64,000 bases of DNA from Stomorhina lunata (lineage: Eukaryota; Arthropoda; Insecta; Diptera; Rhiniidae), in NCBI GenBank assembly GCA_933228675.1, contig OW121743.1, positions 93,559,998-93,623,997 of the forward strand, written 5' to 3'. The stretch's first letter is position 1; the number at the start of each line of letters is the position of its first letter. The translations under genes were made by a program, and so were the position numbers. Shown piece after piece: positions 61,081 through 64,000 of the stretch. The notes beneath the pieces are model-generated. The model was not told the DNA's origin. It saw nothing but the letters and a program-made list of their open reading frames with translations, and searched no databases.

Positions 61081-61944
61081 TAGGGTTTGCAAAAAACCGT
61101 GAAAAATGAGAAACCGCGGTTTTAAAACACCCAAAACCGGCCGGTTTCGGTTCGGTTTTCGGTTTTTTTGATAAATTTTAAATTTGTAGGAACATTTAGA
61201 TAAATTCATTAAAACATATTATAATTTAATACTAAAATACAGGAAAATAATTCAGGTTTTTTAAATATGAGGGATTTCTTAAATAAGTCTTGTTTCTTTT
61301 GGAGAAATTGCAGAGCGCCTTTAGCGTGAATAGAAGCAGAAATCTAAGAGTAAACTTAATTCACGATTATGATGCTTTTTAACGCTTGTCTGTAAAATAT
61401 TATAACGAACTGACGAATTTTTGAAATACCGAACAGTTTTCCTTACAGCCTCTAGGTTCAAATGTATATGGGCAATCGATTTTAATGAGTCAAAGTTCCA
61501 CGTCGCCGTCTTCAAAATTGATTTTCAGATACAAATTTGATATTGGCTGCTGCTCCATCTATAGTAAGTGAAATATTAAACTCCATTAGCCTTTGTCAAA
61601 TGGTTCCTTGCGTTTTCTTGAAATTACACGTTCCTAAAATACGGCCCAGGTTATAAAATTTACCATAAGAATCGTGAATATTTACGTTCATATACCGTCT
61701 TCCCCTTACACCTGTCCATTCGTCCATTGTAAACACCTTCTGCTTGTTTCATTCTTCCGCTTCATTAAATAGACAAATTACGTGCAAATTTATGATAAGC
61801 TAATGTTATTTCTGAATAATACCAACAAAAAATTTTGAAAAATAAATAGCTAAAACCGTGGTTTTTTCTACGGTTTTCGGTTTCGGTTTTGAGGCATAAA
61901 AAACCGAGGTTTCGGTTTCGGTTAAAACCGAACTGCAAACCCTA
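61081..61944 (-). mobile_element. hAT transposon relic, 864 bp, with complete ends
   Basis: The ends TAGGGTTTGCA and TGCAAACCCTA form a perfect 11-bp terminal inverted repeat flanked by the 8-bp duplication CTAAATAT. Subterminal regions are rich in inverted AAACCG/CGGTTT words (61,095-61,170 and 61,855-61,930), probable transposase-binding repeats. The interior carries broken transposase sequence on the minus strand. At 864 bp it is much shorter than an autonomous hAT (usually 2.5-5 kb), so it is an internally deleted, dead copy. The intact target duplication shows that this is one insertion with both ends in place. Confidence 0.92.
61255..61740 (-). pseudogene. hAT transposase fragment, frameshifted
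   Basis: On the minus strand from about 61,727 the translation reads DEWTGVRGRRYMNVNIHD and then YGKFYNLGRILG, matching the hAT RNase H-like region that carries the first catalytic Asp (LDEWTS..RRYMNV). After a frameshift comes LMEFNISLTIDGAAANIKF, the second catalytic Asp region (T.DGA.N). The next open segment (61,515-61,321) has VRKTVRYFKNSSVRYNILQ and ELSLLLDF, typical of the stretch before the RWNS motif. A further frameshift gives LQFLQKKQDLFKKSLIFKK. The N-terminal BED zinc finger and the C-terminal dimerisation domain are absent. It is not functional. Family motifs are recalled, not searched. Confidence 0.85.
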
Positions 61945-61952
61945 CTAAATAT
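61945..61952. repeat. Right 8-bp target-site duplication of the hAT relic
   Basis: CTAAATAT, identical to 61,073-61,080. Confidence 0.9.
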
Positions 61953-62121
61953 GGCAAAGTTTTTTAACATGTTTCTCTAATCGAATATAGGAGACCCAAT
62001 ATGTTTATCGAAAGTGCACGAGGACACGAGACCTGCAAAGAAACAAAGTTTTCGAGTATTGGAATATTTTTTGGTTTTTAAGAAATTGCAACCAATTCAA
62101 ATTGACTGATGTCAACATTTT

Positions 62122-62842
62122 TATAACCTTCACCACCATAAGTGAAAAGTATTTTACAAGTTTGTGCTGATGTATGTAACACACAGAAATATTTGTTTTA
62201 GATGTCAGTCCGTCTGTCCGTCTGGCTGGACGGCTGAACCCCTATGTAAACCATGTAATCAAGTACATGTCTTTAGAATAATTTGATGAAATTTGGCAGA
62301 GATCATTTTTTTGATAGTGGGACCATGGCTAATAAAATTCGCCGAAAGCGGTCCATTATTTATGGTACCTCCCATAGGGCCCACTTCCCGAAATTGATCC
62401 TTATATCAATACTTTTTCGTGAAATTTTAAACAAATACTGCTTATGTAAACCAAAATCACTGTATCAAATTTCGTTAAAATCGGTCAACATTGACCACAG
62501 CTCCCATACAAACTCTTCTGTCAAAACGCACTTATCACTAAAACGCTAGTAAATCTGAATATAATGAGAATTTTGAGTTTATTTTTTGCACATAATTTTT
62601 GTAAAAACTGTAATCAATTTGTCAAATTTCGAAATAATCGGTCCATATTTGATCCTAGCTCTTATATAAGTCCAAATGACGGAAACAGCTTAAATATATA
62701 AGTCATGGGAAAATGTTTGTATAATGACAAAATTTTGCAAATATTTGTCTTTATACATGAAAAAGAACACTTTTGACCTTAGTGGTGAAGGGTATCGTAC
62801 GGTTGGGCATGACCGACTATAGCACTTTCTTACTCGCTTTGT
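62122..62842 (-). mobile_element. Mini-me-like dispersed element, most complete copy
   Basis: The minus-strand head at 62,842 reads AGTAAGAAAGTGCTATAGTC, followed by GATACCCTTCACCACTA. The tail at 62,122-62,250 has the (GTCY)n tract GTCCGTCTGTCCGTCTGG and ends in the CTTCACCACC palindrome half. About 560 bp of noncoding interior lies between. Fragments of the interior recur at 5.63, 57.1 and 59.8 kb, and the ends at 6.40-8.87 and 41.5-41.73 kb. The open frames inside are not conserved coding sequence. Assignment to mini-me/INE-1-like elements rests on the GTCY tract and terminal hairpin. Confidence 0.7.
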
Positions 62843-63039
62843 ATTCATTCTTTTGATGCTAAAGATTTCTTTTGTTTCTGAATGTTTTTTATTGTTAGAA
62901 TCGACCACTTATATTATTAACATTTAAATTTTCTTTTGTTAATTGTTTGTTTATTTTGAGAAGCTTATTATTTTCGTTATTTTTCTAACAACAAGATCTC
63001 TATTAAAACGATAGGAAATTTAGTTTTACAAAAACAAAC
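62843..63039. other. AT-rich DNA, nothing recognised
   Basis: Short spacer between the mini-me-like element and the last satellite array. No feature recognised. Confidence 0.5.
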
Positions 63040-64000
63040 TTTATATACAAAAAAACTTTTAAAACAAACAATTTGTATATCCAAAAAGAATTTCTTGAGA
63101 TTAGAATATCGAAAAATTATTAAATATAAAAATTTTCTATAAAAAATTTGTCAATGGTAAAATTTTCTAGAAACCTTTTTTGAATAATTTTTATATCCAA
63201 AAATTTCGTATAGAAAAATTTCTGTATCAATAAATTTAGCATAGTCAAATTTTTATTTTATAAAATTTTCTAAGGGAATAATTAAAATATCAAAAATTTA
63301 CTTTACAATTTTTTTTTTCATCGAATATTGTTATATAGAAAAATATTTTTATAAAATCCTTTTTTTTTTTTGTTGTAACAAGAAATTTTCTGAGAAAAAA
63401 CTTTCAACGAAAACTTTCTGCCAAAAAATGTTTGGACAGAAAAATTTTGTAAAGAAAGTTTGAAAAATTTAAACCTATGTCTAAAAAAAATGTCAGTATC
63501 AAAAAATGTAGCATAGCAAAATTTCTATATAAAAAATTCTTCCTAAGGAAAAATTTTAATACCAAAAAATTTATTTAACAAAAAATTATAATCGAATATT
63601 GTTATATATAAAATTTTTATATCAAAAAATTTTTATTTTAAAAATTTTCTATAGAGATTTGAAGCACGAAAATGACCTGTGTTGAAAAGATTTTATATCA
63701 AATAGTTTTGAAGCGAAAAATTTTTATTTAAACAAATTTTCTATTGAGATTTTAATATCGAAAAGTTTTAATATTAAAAAATTTTCTCTAGAAAAATTAA
63801 AACATTTATATAAAAAAATGTCTGCTTTTATATCCAAAAATTTATTTAAGAAAAAAATTTAATATTAAAAAAATTTTCACAAAGAAAAATTTTTTTAAGA
63901 ACAAATTTTTCACGGAAAGTTGGTCTATGAAAATATTTATAAATTTTATAGAACAATTTTAATATTAAAAAATTTGCAATTGAGATTTAAAACAACAAAA
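63040..64000. repeat. Degenerate AT satellite, family B relative
   Basis: Very diverged units with ATATCAAAAAATTTAT and TTTTCTATAGA segments. It runs off the window end. Confidence 0.7.

Noticed and set aside
62283..62549. 88-residue open frame as a gene
   Set aside because: It lies inside a dispersed noncoding element whose other copies do not preserve the frame.

Overview
This window contains no credible host gene. It looks like very AT-rich noncoding DNA from a higher fly: heterochromatin, an intergenic region or a giant intron. The fly assignment is an inference from three things: broken mariner and hAT copies, a dispersed family with a GTCY/GACR motif near a short terminal hairpin (as in dipteran mini-me/INE-1-like repeats), and overall composition. 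The longest open frames are translations of simple repeats and are not annotated as genes.

Roughly half of the window (about 31 kb by my boundaries) is tandem arrays of short AT-rich units in related families. Family A has a 31-bp unit and fills 6.45-8.74, 10.0-11.67, 12.7-15.08, 16.64-19.28 and 20.9-23.64 kb. Family B has a unit of about 29 bp and is more decayed; it lies at 1-530, 28.2-29.4, 31.3-38.3 (interrupted), 55.3-56.4, 57.3-59.8 and 63-64 kb. Family C has a 28-bp unit, is very homogeneous, and lies at 44-45.6, 46.9-52.2 and, inverted, 53.2-54.5 kb. In A and C the unit is a palindrome of 18-19 bp plus an asymmetric linker of 10-12 bp. A separate 12-bp minisatellite fills 26.6-28.2 kb.

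The most interesting structure is a pair of 247-bp modules, exactly 1,972 bp apart (31,795 and 33,767), embedded in family B satellite. On the minus strand each holds a complete minimal type I hammerhead ribozyme core: CUGAAGA, a 5-bp stem II, GAAA, a 2-bp stem III and a GUC cleavage site. The copy at 31.9 kb also has a perfect 5-bp stem I, while the copy at 33.9 kb has two stem I mismatches. Two decayed relatives lie at 29.45 kb (plus strand) and 56.95 kb (minus strand), both also near satellite arrays. This suggests a retrozyme-like or Penelope-like hammerhead element tied to the AT satellite.

The rest is old mobile-element debris: a foldback-type element with an internal 173-bp tandem duplication (2.14-3.14 kb); a mariner transposase relic split by a 778-bp inverted-repeat element (3.29-4.72 kb); a mini-me-like element whose interior is 2.3 kb of family A satellite (6.40-8.87 kb); a TA-flanked MITE inserted in the 12-bp minisatellite (26.9-27.3 kb); a composite element at 40.35-41.73 kb; a hAT relic with an 8-bp target duplication (61.08-61.94 kb); and a nearly whole minus-strand mini-me-like copy (62.12-62.84 kb). 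The stretches between are AT-rich and featureless to me. Array boundaries are good to about 20-50 bp.
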